Assembly (NCBI GenBank): GCA_951230915.1
Contig: OX579638.1
Location: 23,516,696 to 23,580,695 of the forward strand
Length of the DNA: 64,000 nt
Direction of reading: 5' to 3'
Source of the DNA: Antitrichia curtipendula
Taxonomy: Eukaryota > Streptophyta > Bryopsida > Hypnales > Leucodontaceae
The translations under genes and the position numbers were made by a program. The notes under the pieces were generated by a model. The model had not been told where the DNA came from, ran no database searches, and was given only the letters and a program-made list of their open reading frames with translations. Below are positions 23,028 through 33,579 of this stretch, in pieces (position 1 is the first letter of the stretch; each line of letters begins with the position of its first letter).

Positions 23028-24910
23028 ACAAGAATTTGATACTCAAAACCTAAGAAGAAAAAAACTTTGAAAAAACCTAAACCTAAACCTAAACACAAAA
23101 TGTATCTCTAATACAACAAAAAACAACCTCCTCACCACATGCACTACCATTTGCAAAAAGAATAACCAAAAAAACAAATTTACATACCAAAAAATTTAGA
23201 GACAAAGTTCAAGCTCTCCAAGGTCTCCCAAGCTCTTCTAAATTCCAACAAAAAAACACCTCACAGTGATTAAGTCCGCTCAGTAGAGAGAGAATTTTTT
23301 TCTCTCTCCTCCAGCGCCAACAAATGCACTAACATCCCGCTGTAGGGTGGACTAGAGGAGTTTTCTGCAGTAGGGAGTTTACCCCACCGAACCACCCCAG
23401 CCGGGCGAGCTATTGCATGCCTGGGTGGGGCCCGCTTGTGCAACTAGGGCAAACCTCCCTACATGTGCACAAGCCTACTTACGCAGAACAATGAAGAATG
23501 CCCTCGATTTGAGTTTTGATAGAATGCTAAGGTTGATTGCTTTGAGACTTAACCCTTTTACGATAATACCAATGTTTTTGAGGAAAGAAGAAATTGAGTT
23601 TTAGTATGAGAGAGAAGGTATTTTGATCCTAGATAGTACTTATTTAACCTCTAAATGCCCAAGGCCTTTTTTGAGCTTTTAAGAATTTGCTCTAAAGTGA
23701 ACAAAAAGCCAACATTTTGATGAGTTGTATTAACTTTTTTTGAATTGTAACCATACAACTTCAAACTAGACATGTTAGAGATCACATTGTAAAAGAAAAC
23801 ACAATAATATCACTTCATCATTCACATCATTAATACTTCGTCGTCAATAAGTAAGCATTAGAACTTTGTTCTTTTGTAAGCTTAGAAATGGTCATAGTTT
23901 GTTGCTTACACTCAAATCACTAAATGATCTTAAGTTTTGGGATGTGTTAATTTACATTGACACGATGTCCATTCAATCCTTTAAATCCCATGGAACCACT
24001 AATAGGTTTCCGAAGCGAAAAAACCATAAATAACTCATAATCTTAGAGGAATATTTAGATAGCATTCTTCAATATATGTTTTTGTAGGTGATTCTCTAGG
24101 GCCCACATGCCATAATCATGTGGATGAAGTACTAGTAGTTCTATGTTGGCTTAACAATCTCTTGGAATGGTGACAATTGCTTAGTTCGACTAATACATAA
24201 CTTATGAAGGTCTTGTGCAACATGGAAATTGTTTGCGCTTATTTTTTATTATTCTTAGAATAGCATTTTTGGTTATTGTACACCCATTGCTTGCATGGGT
24301 GGTAGTGGTGAAAATTTATCGTAGAGGACAAATTAGAGATTTTCATTCACTCAATCAGGAATGAAAAAGCTTACAAGTTTCTTATCTATGACGTTCTAAA
24401 TGTGGATACATTACTTTCATTAGAATGGGACATTTTCTAAAGTAAGCAGTACTTGAATTTCCATGAAATATTAGTACACATCAAAGCTATGTGGCACAAA
24501 CATTAAGAGCAAGCAATCTGTATTGCTAGTGAATAAATTCCTATAGTAGAGTCCACAAATAGATTATCCTTCAGACTTTAGCTTCAATATATTTCATCTG
24601 GTACTTCAAGTGACTTCCATTACCATGACACTCTAAATTGAAAAAGCAAAATCCATCTATGAAGAAAAGACATGATGCCTGCAATATCATAATTTGCAAA
24701 CTCAATCAATTCATGATAGATTGCTAGATCATATTAGCCATTTCTAAGTGACAAACTCTTCACATGTCACTTCAAGTTAGTGCTCATATAGTGGACACTT
24801 TTTTGAAAGCCTTTCTTTTGGTAACTTATGTGCAATCTATATAGTCCAAATCCTAAGATGTATCATTACAAGAAGACATATAATATTGTTTTGAAGGAGA
24901 TTCTTTAGGG
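23028..24910. other. Gene-free AT-rich DNA
   Basis: The part to about 23440 is GC-richer and may be the flank of the Harbinger element. From 23450 on it is AT-rich, with no recognisable gene, RNA or clear repeat structure. Confidence 0.5.
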
Positions 24911-24930
24911 GGGTGAATGCAAGAAAGACC
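24911..24930 (+). repeat. Left terminal inverted repeat of the 12.9-kb element
   Basis: GGGTGAATGCAAGAAAGACC, identical to the reverse complement of 37770-37789. Confidence 0.85.
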
Positions 24931-25641
24931 GGCCAAAAAGTAGCGTTTTCCATAGTACTCATAATTTTTTGGGAGTACTATATAATTAGAAAAACAATTT
25001 TAAGAAAATCTGAAAAATATGTTCAATGTATACACCTTTAAGAAGAATTTATCCTAGGAAGGAAAAGCATAGAAAAATTATCTAAGTAGGAGAACTGGAA
25101 AAGTGCAAAATCTCATGAAAATAAGTACTTTCACATTTTAATTTGTAAAAAATAGGAAAAACAATTTTTAAGGAAACTAAAAATTGTCCATTTGGGAGGA
25201 CTTTATAGGAAAGACATTTCAGCAAAATAATGATCTTGAAACAATTTTGAATGTTTAGAACTGCGAGCGCAAGGGAGCCCTGTTCGCACGTTCGCACGTA
25301 TGGAGGGCATAAAATAAAATATTTTAAAATTTCCTTTGGTAGAAATATGACTTCCTACTATGGGAATAGACTATAGAAATTTTAGATCTAGATCATTAAG
25401 TTTGGATACTCCCAAGTACTAAAAAATCCTAAACTGCAAAGTGTGACAAATTAGCTAAATTGAAATTTACATATAAAATGATTTTTAAATTTTTTTGAAA
25501 AATAAGGGATCTAAAAAAAATTAGGTTATCCATCTCTAAGAAAAATTTCAAGTTAATTGGATTCATTCTTCAAAAGTTATAGCCGATAACAAGTCCGACA
25601 CGTCAAGTGTGACAAAAAATAGTACTAGTCTTTCTTGCGGG
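24931..25641. repeat. 711-bp insertion in the left arm, dispersed-repeat related
   Basis: Separates the 20-bp TIR from the GATGCTAGT/GTGAGC block that follows it immediately in the right arm. From about 25170 to 25620 it is a diverged copy of 49290-49735 (shared CTAAAAATTG, CAAAGTGTGACAAATT, CTTCAAAAGTTATAG). Its right edge carries GTCTTTCTTGC, an inverted 11-base core of the TIR. Confidence 0.65.
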
Positions 25642-25690
25642 GATGCTAGTTTGTGAGCTTGTGAGCGTGAGCCTGTGAGCCTCCATTTTT
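25642..25690 (+). repeat. GTGAGC array, left arm
   Basis: GATGCTAGT followed by GTGAGC units (TTGTGAGC, GTGAGC, CTGTGAGC). It matches the inverted array at 37678-37765. Confidence 0.75.
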
Positions 25691-26311
25691 TTATCCATTT
25701 AGTATTCCTAAATTTGTTCAAGTCCTATGACCGTGGAAATAAATGTAAGGATCTATAGTCCAAATGAATAACAAATGAATATATTCCTATGAGATTTTGC
25801 CCTCCAGAATTGAACCATTCTATTTTTTTAAAATGAAATATTATAAAATAGGAGGTTTTTGAATGTAACACATAATGAAAATAGGTGTATATAGTGGTTT
25901 AGAATATCTCAGTACAAGATATATATTAAAATAATACAATGCAACATAATACCAAAATTTTAAGGGAACATTTATCAATTTAAAAATAGAAGGGACAATA
26001 AATATGGGTTGTAGAGATTGAATATAAATTGAATGATAGGCAAAATTTTACAAGCATTAGAGCATGAACAATGGTCTTGAGCTTATAACTAAGTGATAAA
26101 TGTAGTCTTAATTGTTGACCTTCATGTAAATTTAATGAATGAATCATAAGCTCAAGACAATTTGGGCATAGACAAGCTCAAAGGCAATGTGGACATGAAG
26201 TGAAGTTGAAGGCCATCAAATGGAATTGTTGCCATTTGCCACATCATGCATAGTTAGATTTAGTTAAACAAAAAGTAAATAGAAATCAAATATAAAAGCA
26301 TGAAATTGAAC

Positions 26312-26543
26312 TCAAATATCGTCTGACTCAGATGCACTGAGTTCGAAATAAGAACATACTCTGGGATCATAAGATCTATGAGGTGATAAAGAGATTGAAG
26401 ATGAATCAGATGAAGCATCAACATAAGCTAATGCTAAATGTTCGGCATAAATAGGTAGGCCACAAGGACTCAAAGAAAGACTTCTAAGAAATCCAGGATG
26501 TCGATAAAAAGGCAAAGTGCGTCTTGGTGATGGACTCATCCAA
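26312..26543 (-). other. Possible alternative last exon of the ParB-methyltransferase gene
   Basis: A GTGAGT donor at 26648-26643 and a TTTGCAG acceptor before 26543 would add this stretch, but that junction reads two codons and then a stop. In another frame it is open (MSPSPRRTLPFYRHPGFLRS.. to SASESDDI), with Ser/Asp-rich composition like the preceding exon. It may be 3' UTR or a differently phased exon. Confidence 0.3.
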
Positions 26544-26640
26544 CTGCAAACAACAAATCATATGTTTGAGTATATATTAACAAATTAAAATTCAAAATAC
26601 AAAACTTTGAATCGAAATTATTGAAAAATAAAAATAAAAC

Positions 26641-29600
26641 TTACTCACATAAGTCAAGTAGTTCGACATCTTCAATTGGAGAGTCATCATCAATCTCCAT
26701 AGCATCATCCGAGGTAGTAGAATCAAGAGCCTTGGAGATGATTGTAGGTGTTTGTAATGGCTTCAGTACCTCATCAAAGAGCTTGGCATCACTTTCTAAT
26801 GCTAAAATATGACGATTAGATGAATGAGCTGCTTTGATGGAAGAACCTGTATAAGACAATAAATTGACATTACAAATACATTAGAATTTAAGGGTAGATA
26901 GAAAAATCAAATTAGAAAATACAAAAAATAATGATTCAATGATATAGATTACAATACCTGTAGAGGCAGTCATGTCTGCCACAATACCACTTGTAGGGGT
27001 CAAGCCATGAACAAAAAGCTTCATGAGAACCTTTGACTTCTCCTTAGCACCCCTCCATGGCTTGCCATCTTCCTTTCTACGTGATTGAGTTGTCGTCGTA
27101 ATAGTGTTGAAGAGGACGTCATCTGTAGTTAAATCAACCTCAGGAATTGAGGGATCAATAGAAATCTGAAGCTCTTGAGGTTGCCTAGCAATGGGAGAGG
27201 CAAATGATCGAACCAACAACAAAGCCTTGAACTTCAAAGTCTGCAAATCAAAATTAAAACCAAGTTAGATTGTACATTTAAACGCAAAATTCATTATAAT
27301 AAAAGACTTCAGTGAATTTGAGAAAATACTGTTCAAGTCCAGTCCACCTGATCTGCACCAGAGATTGGAAAACTGGAATGTTGAAGTGACGATAACTTAC
27401 TCAGATTTTGTCCAAACTGGGCATATGAGGTGTTTTTTGACATCTACAGAATCACTTCAACATTCCAGTTTTCCAATCTCTGGTGCAAATCAGGTGGACT
27501 GGACCTGAACAGTATTTGAAATCAGAGATTGGAAATAACGAATATGGTGTTACTTGAAATCAAAATAAATGACATCTACAAGTGAATCAAAGCTAAAAAC
27601 AAAAGATTGAAAGTAGTACTTACAAATTTGGATGGATTCATAGGATTGGCCAAATGTAAGCAATTTATGATAGTCCACTCATCCTTGATCTTCAACTTGT
27701 AGTTCTTGAAGAATCCAGCCACTTCTCTCTTCACTGTGGAACTGTCAGGATAAAATAGAAGAAATGCTCCATCATCATGAAGATAGGTAAGAGAGAATGC
27801 CATCATTACTTGGAGGAAACTTGGAATGCTAGCATTCCAATGAGGAATTTCAGATGATGGATTTGAAACCCCTGGAATTGGAAGACCATCTGGATATTCT
27901 GCAATGATGAGGTCTACAGCTGGTCTCTTTTGGATTTTGCCATCAAAAAAGAACTCTCTACCTTCACCAACCTGTAAAGATAAATTTCAAAAATGTTAAT
28001 TCATAATAGAAGATGTCAATGTCAAAGAAGAACAAAAATGAGAAGATGTAAATGATGTAGAATATGTAAGATTACATAACAATCAAAATGAGATGGAAAT
28101 AAAACAAATAAACTAACCTTTGAGAGAAAAGCCACAATGTTCTCATATGGTACTCCAAATGTACCATTCTTCTTTTTTTCTTCAATGATTCTAACAAAAG
28201 AATCGTTCAAGATTAGATCAGAAGATGTATGATTGGTAGACAAAGGAGCCAATGTACTCCTCATACCTTTAAGCTTGGGAGGTAGCTCAAAAATAGGAGA
28301 GGAGGTTGGTACTAAAACCACGGGAGTAGAAGACGTCTTCTGGCGCTTTAAAGCAGGGAGTGTAGCTTCAACATTCGAAGATGAAGGTCCAGTAACCACA
28401 AGGCTCTTGATAGTGTCTTGAACTAGTACATCTTCACTGGAATCATCAAGTTCAACCACCAACTTCTTTAACCTGGTCTTCCTGGTCTTCTTGGTTGCCT
28501 CCTTATCTGCTTTCTTAGGAACATCTATAGCTGTACCTTTGAAGGCGGGCTCAATAGAATCTCGAAGGACAATATCAAAAGTTGGTGGTCTTTTGAGGGG
28601 ACAATCCAAATACCACCCACATTTTTCCCAATGTATGGGATCCCAAGATGCCATGATCCCCTCTGTGAACATACACTCTTCACTTTCTTTGTCCAAATAA
28701 TTGGCAAAGAAAGTGGGAGTCTTGGAAATGGCTTTGGCAGGGAAGAGGACATACTTGAAGTATCTATAAAGCACCCTTTGCATGGCTGACTTGAAGTTGA
28801 GTTGCTTCTCTATCTTATTATTCTTGTGAACCCCCTTATCCACAGCAAACTCACGGAAAAATGCAGTATCCCATAACAATATGCGCATAGTCTCCACATA
28901 ATCAAAAATGGTAGGCAAAGGATCCATACCATCAGGAAGATAGTTAATAGATACGTCCAAATCAGCCACTGTAGCATTGAAGAGTTTTTCGGTCTCAATA
29001 GCCAACTGCCATGCACATAAATTGTAAATTAGAAGAATGTTTTGATTGATCCACAAGGTTCAAAGAATACACCATATTCATTGTAATGAAAGACTTTAGT
29101 GAATTTGAGAAAATACTGTTCAGGTCCAGTCCACCTGATCTGCACCAGAGTTTGAGAAACTGGAATGTTGAAGTGATGATAACTTACTCAGATTTTGTCC
29201 AAACTGGGCATATAAGGTGTTTTTTGACATCTACAGATTCGGTAGATGTCAAAAAACACCTTATATGCCCAGTTTGGACAAAATCTGAGTAAGTTATCAT
29301 CACTTCAACATTCCAGTTTCTCAAACTCTGGTGCAGATCAGGTGGACTGGACCTGAACAGTATTTGAAATCAGAGATTGGAAATAACAAATATGTAATGA
29401 ATATAATGTTAGAATTAATACTAAAACTATAGGAAAGAAAGATAAGTACTTACTTGAGCCCACCATGTAGCTTTATGAAGCCACTCTGGAAATTCAAGGT
29501 CACTGAATTTTGGTTTAGGGAACTTGAGAGCCTCACGAAGAGAAGGAGACTTGTTCCATCTCTCAAGCCACTTGATCTTCATGGAAGTATCCATTGCTGA

Positions 29601-32600
29601 AGTTGCCAACATCCAAAGTTTCTCTTGGGTCATTTCCGGATTGTCGTCATGAGTTTCATAGTGAAGCTTGACTTGCTCCAAAAATGCAATCGTATGTTTT
29701 GGATCTGCAATGGGAAGCTGCTTCTTCAATTCGGAATGAAAAGCCACCTTGACCTTATCAATAGCTTTGGAGACCCACTCAGAAACTGCAGTTGAAGTCC
29801 AATCCGCGGAATCGGGATACTTTTCATAGAATTTTCTTTGAGCAGCAGCAGCAGCATCCCCCAACTCTTGCTGCACAACGTAAAGAAAATTTAAAAATAA
29901 ACATAAATGTTCATGAGAACAAATGTTTTGCATAGGAGAACAAGGGATATGAAATCAAATCAAAAAGAAGAACTAACGTCAAGAAGCCTAAACATTCAAG
30001 AAAATATGAAAAGTAGAAAAGGAAATAAAGAAGTAAACCTGGTACAAGACTCCATTTAGAGCCTCAATAGTTAGAGTGAACCAAGTCCTGTGTTTTGATT
30101 TTTGTTTGGCTTCAGCTGCAGCAAGATCCTCCTTAGAAACAAGTTTCTCAAAATACGACAGTGGCTGCCCGGCAATATTATGAATGCGATAGAGCTTGTG
30201 AACAAGATTTATGGAAACATGGGACTTCTGGTTTCGCCTGCCAAAACAAAATTTACTATATTAAATCATATAAATTAAACATTCAATTAAAAGAAGGTAG
30301 GACATAATGATTCAAAGTGAACAAACATTAGAAACAGAAGACTTGAATAAAATGGAAATTCATCAAGGATGATAAGGAAATACCAATTGACTTCATGTAA
30401 TGCTGTCAATGTAGTTGCAACATCCCCTTTGACTTCCAAAATGATACTTTCAACCGCATAATGCCATTGAAAGTCGTCCGTATGATCTCGGTTGATAAGA
30501 AGTAACCATGCTTGCAAACGATGGTTTCCATCCCATACCATGAACATCTTGCCAGAGAAAACTTTGAGATCTTCATCGTTTTGCAATTCTCTCTCAAATG
30601 CAGCATTTGCTCTCAGCCAATTTGGACTCCAGGTTTTGATAATGTCATCCGTGACATCCACTGTTTTCCCTTCATTGTTCTCCAAGGCAACATAGAAAAC
30701 GCCATTTCCTTCCATATAACCACAAGTAACAAAGTGTGCAGCTAAATTCATGACATCATTCTTCAAGAAAGGCCTCACCACCGGTAGAGATATCATACGG
30801 CATAAAGGAATGTTGATCTTTGATTTAGCTCGTGGTTGATACCTCAAGCGCTCAAGACGAGAAGAAGTATTCACAGTCTCCTTCTTCAAAAATCCATGCA
30901 ACTCTAACTCAAGTTGATTTTGAGAAAGAGGCTCAAGTATAGCATTGACTCTTGGTGCTTGTGGATCTCCTTCTGCCGGCATCCCCAAAACAATGTATAC
31001 ATAAAGATTAGAAGAAGTTTTGGTGGAGGCCCAAGAATTTTCAGCATAAAATGACATAGATAACATACATTCATAAGCAAATGTGTGTCTCAAAAAGTGT
31101 GGCCGTCAACAGCTGGGGTCTAAGGTTTCCTAGAAAATTTCAGATTTTGGTAAGCATTGAGGAACATAGCATACATTCATAAGCAAATGTGTGTCTCAAA
31201 AAGTGTAGCCGTCAACGGCTGGGGTCTAAGGTTTCCTAGAAAATTTCAGATTTTGATAAGCATTGAGGAACATAGCATACATTCATAAAAGAATATATGT
31301 CTCAAAAAGTGTGGCCGTCAACGGCTGGGGTCTAAGAAGTGTCTAAAAAATTTAGCTTTAGACAAATATAGCAATGTAGTATATTTTGACAAGCAATTTA
31401 TGTCTCTAGAAGCATGGCCATTAACGGCTACGGCCCAAGGTCACAAAGATTTCAGCATTTGATCAAATCCCTAATGTTGTATAGAGCCAAAAGAATTCAG
31501 CATTAGCCTAAATCCCTAATGTTTCGTAGAAGGAAATGTATGTCTCAAAAGTGTAGCCGTCAACGGCTGGGGTCTAGGAAGGCTCACGAAATTGTAGCAC
31601 CTTGATTCTGAAATTAGAATTCCGAAAATTGTGTCCGTTCAAGGCTGTTCATTAGAGAGGAAGAAAAGAGCCGAAAAAAACGCAGCCGTTAACGGCTGGG
31701 GTCTAGGAAGGCTCACAAAGTTCTAAACTGGAATGCAGAAAAGCGTGGCCGTCAACGGCTGTCCATTAGAGAGGCGATATTGAACGCAAAATAGGATCTG
31801 AAAAAGTGCAGCCGTCAACGGCTGGGGTTTAGAGAGGGCAAAAAAATTAGCCACGCACCTGGATTGGCTTCATTCGGCGTACTTGCTGTCCTCTTCTCTT
31901 CCTGGATCGTCATTTCTCCATGCTCATCTCCACGCTCCAAAACCGCCGCATCTCCCGCAGCAGCCTCTCCTGCAGCCTCCCCTTCCTCCATCGTGAAAGT
32001 TTCTTCCTCCGGTACCTTCAAAGTTCAAAGACAATGTGCGAAGAAACCACAAGGTTTAGGTGAAAGCAAGTGTCCAAAAAAAACAAAAAAAAAAACAAGT
32101 ATAAAATTGGTAGATGTATCTCAAAGGAATCATGCAAAGAATTTTTTCAATTTTCAAAATTTTAAGCCAAATTTTTTTGTACTTGTAGATTCTTCAGGTC
32201 AGAATTACTCTGATTTTTTTCAAATTTCTTGGACACTCGAGCGATTTTACAAAATTCGCCAATAACTGCTGAAAATCAAAAGGCTAGATTTGGCCTCAAA
32301 ATCAGCGGATTTTGAAGATTTCAAGCCAGATTCCAAGATGCCGTTTTAGTTTTTAGGCCGTAAAATACTCAATATGCATCCGTTTTTTCCGTGCTATACA
32401 CCGTTGGAATTGGGATTCCGACGCGTACAAAATCATGTCAAGTTCCTAGAAATCTGGCTCGCTAAAATTTTCACATACTTTCTCATTTAGCATTGCTTGG
32501 AAAAATTATTTACGTACCATTCTGTTTGTAACTTCAAGCTCCATCTCCAACTCTAGCGTTGGAAGTAAAAAGTGCTCATGCTGTTGTTGTTGATGTCCTT

Positions 32601-32928
32601 CTCCCCTGTCTTCATTTTCTTCTTCTTCATCAATGTGTTCATCACAATCACTATAGCTACACACAATCTCTGGTTGAGCTTCACAAGATGTATACCCAAC
32701 TTCTACAATATCCTCTCCTATTGCTTCACATGGACTTATATCTCCGTAAGTCAAATTCCTCGTTGAGCTTGACAAATCAGCTGTACTAATTCGGGACAAT
32801 CGTCTAATCATTCTAGCCCTTAACAATTGCTTCTTACTCGAATAACGAAAGCTACTTCTCCTCTTCTTCTTCCTCTGTGGAACTTCACTGTCCAACACTA
32901 ACAATGGAGGAAGCAATTCCTCTTGCAT
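26641..32928 (-). CDS. ParB/sulfiredoxin-like domain fused to a beta-class DNA methyltransferase-like domain
   Basis: Exons (minus strand): 32928-32518, 32015-31859, 30972-30384, 30237-30039, 29870-29454, 29005-28118, 27971-27624, 27240-26958, 26846-26641; phases agree and the product is about 1,165 aa. Residues ~1-189 are charged and low-complexity. A ParB-like domain spans ~233-345 (RYQPR, INIPLCRMISLPVVRPF, FMVWDGNHRLQAW, the DGxHR motif). A long helical, Lys-rich middle follows. A permuted methylase domain spans ~900-1130, in beta-class order: catalytic motif first (VDLIIAEYPDG, where DPPY is expected), LHDDGAFLLFY, then the SAM-binding motif (GIVADMTASTG, where VLDPFAGSG is expected), IKAAHSSNRHILALESDA. 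The tail is acidic. Fold matches are by eye. The altered DPPY and FxGxG motifs suggest lost or changed catalysis. Uncertain points: exon 2 uses a weak AAG acceptor (translation could start at 31991 instead), and the 3' end may splice to 26543. Confidence 0.75.
27325..27517. repeat. Intronic foldback element, copy 1 (shortened right arm)
   Basis: Starts AATACTGTTCAAGTCCAGTC and ends with the inverted copy (..GGACTGGACCTGAACAGTATT). The right arm lacks about 60 bp of the sequence present in the left arm. It lies in the intron between the exons ending at 27624 and starting at 27240. Confidence 0.85.
29112..29364. repeat. Intronic foldback element, copy 2 (near-perfect 253-bp palindrome)
   Basis: The arms are inverted copies over about 120 bp each, with a short centre near 29230-29245. 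It is closely related to copy 1, including flanking bases (AGTGAATTTGAGAAAATACTG on the left, ATCAGAGATTGGAAATAAC on the right). TGTAATGA occurs at 29082-29089 and 29393-29400, a candidate 8-bp target duplication of the whole unit. Confidence 0.85.
31063..31830 (-). repeat. Array of nine palindromic 14-bp motifs in an intron of the ParB-methyltransferase gene
   Basis: Motif consensus AGCCGTYAACGGCT, usually followed by GGGGTCTA. Positions: 31101, 31207, 31313, 31416, 31555, 31633, 31684, 31747, 31810. The 31684 copy is a perfect 14-bp palindrome (AGCCGTTAACGGCT); four others (31207, 31555, 31810 and, with G for A first, 31313) have only the central T/C change. The first three units are part of ~106-bp direct repeats (CATTCATAAGCAAATGTGTG.., GTTTCCTAGAAAATTTCAGA); later units are spaced 51-139 bp. 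The array fills most of the intron 31858-30973. Confidence 0.9.
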
Positions 32929-33579
32929 CTGAAATAATCAACTATCAAGGCATTACAATATCAACATCTACCATACTACATCACACCCTCTTCTGAACTT
33001 ACATTTCTATCTACTACTTCCTCATGTCCTGCAACCTTTTATATTCGATGAGACTTCAACAACTTCTTCCTACAAGGATATAAGTTCATTTCATGACTAC
33101 ATAATGGCTACTTCTATTTGCTACTCATCATCATCGATTACAATATTCTCGACCGGCCACTAAATATATTATTATAATTGTAAACGTGTCCTACATCGCC
33201 ATCAACTCTACTGCTTGACGTCTTGACGTCTATTGTCAGTGACAGTTTTAACATTGCCAACTTGATTTAATTCATATTGATATCTTTCATATTGTAATCC
33301 ATTTATTACTGGTGATGTGCTAATTGATACCATACAATACGCCATCTTACCCAACTCCATTTCACCTACCTCTTCTATATCAAATCTTGATACGGTATTT
33401 ATTCATGACCATTCAAATTATCAATCCAATTTCAAATTTAGTACATCCATGAAAAAAATTTCATTCAGTTTGAACAACTCTATTATTGTTCCTTTTAAAT
33501 TCACGCCCTTTACACTCGTAAACATCATTGCTTACTTCTTCATTCTTCGTCTCTCTTCCCATTTTTTTAATGCTTCGCT
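32929..33579. promoter_or_regulatory. Divergent promoter region of the 12.9-kb element
   Basis: This 651-bp stretch separates the two start codons. It holds a direct pair TGACGTCTTGACGTC (33216-33230), bZIP/CRE-type half sites. A likely 5'-leader intron for the minus-strand gene is seen: GTAAGT donor near 33002-32997 and TTATTTCAG acceptor directly before the ATG at 32928. No clear TATA box was singled out. Confidence 0.5.

Noticed and set aside
20300..23440. Terminal inverted repeats for the broken Harbinger element
   Set aside because: I compared the flanks of ORF1 and of the transposase and saw no convincing inverted match or TWA duplication, so boundaries are not claimed.
24901..24930. 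Reading GGGTGAATGCAAGAAAGACC as a CACTA end
   Set aside because: The inner GCAAGAAAG resembles CACTA termini, but the element does not begin with CACT and lacks a 3-bp duplication.
31063..31830. Regularly spaced short repeats as a CRISPR array
   Set aside because: The host is a plant, the intervals are long, unequal and related to each other rather than unique spacers, and the array sits in an intron.
31864..32265. 133-codon plus-strand frame
   Set aside because: It is the reverse of the second exon of the ParB-methyltransferase gene and its intron; the minus strand explains the sequence better.
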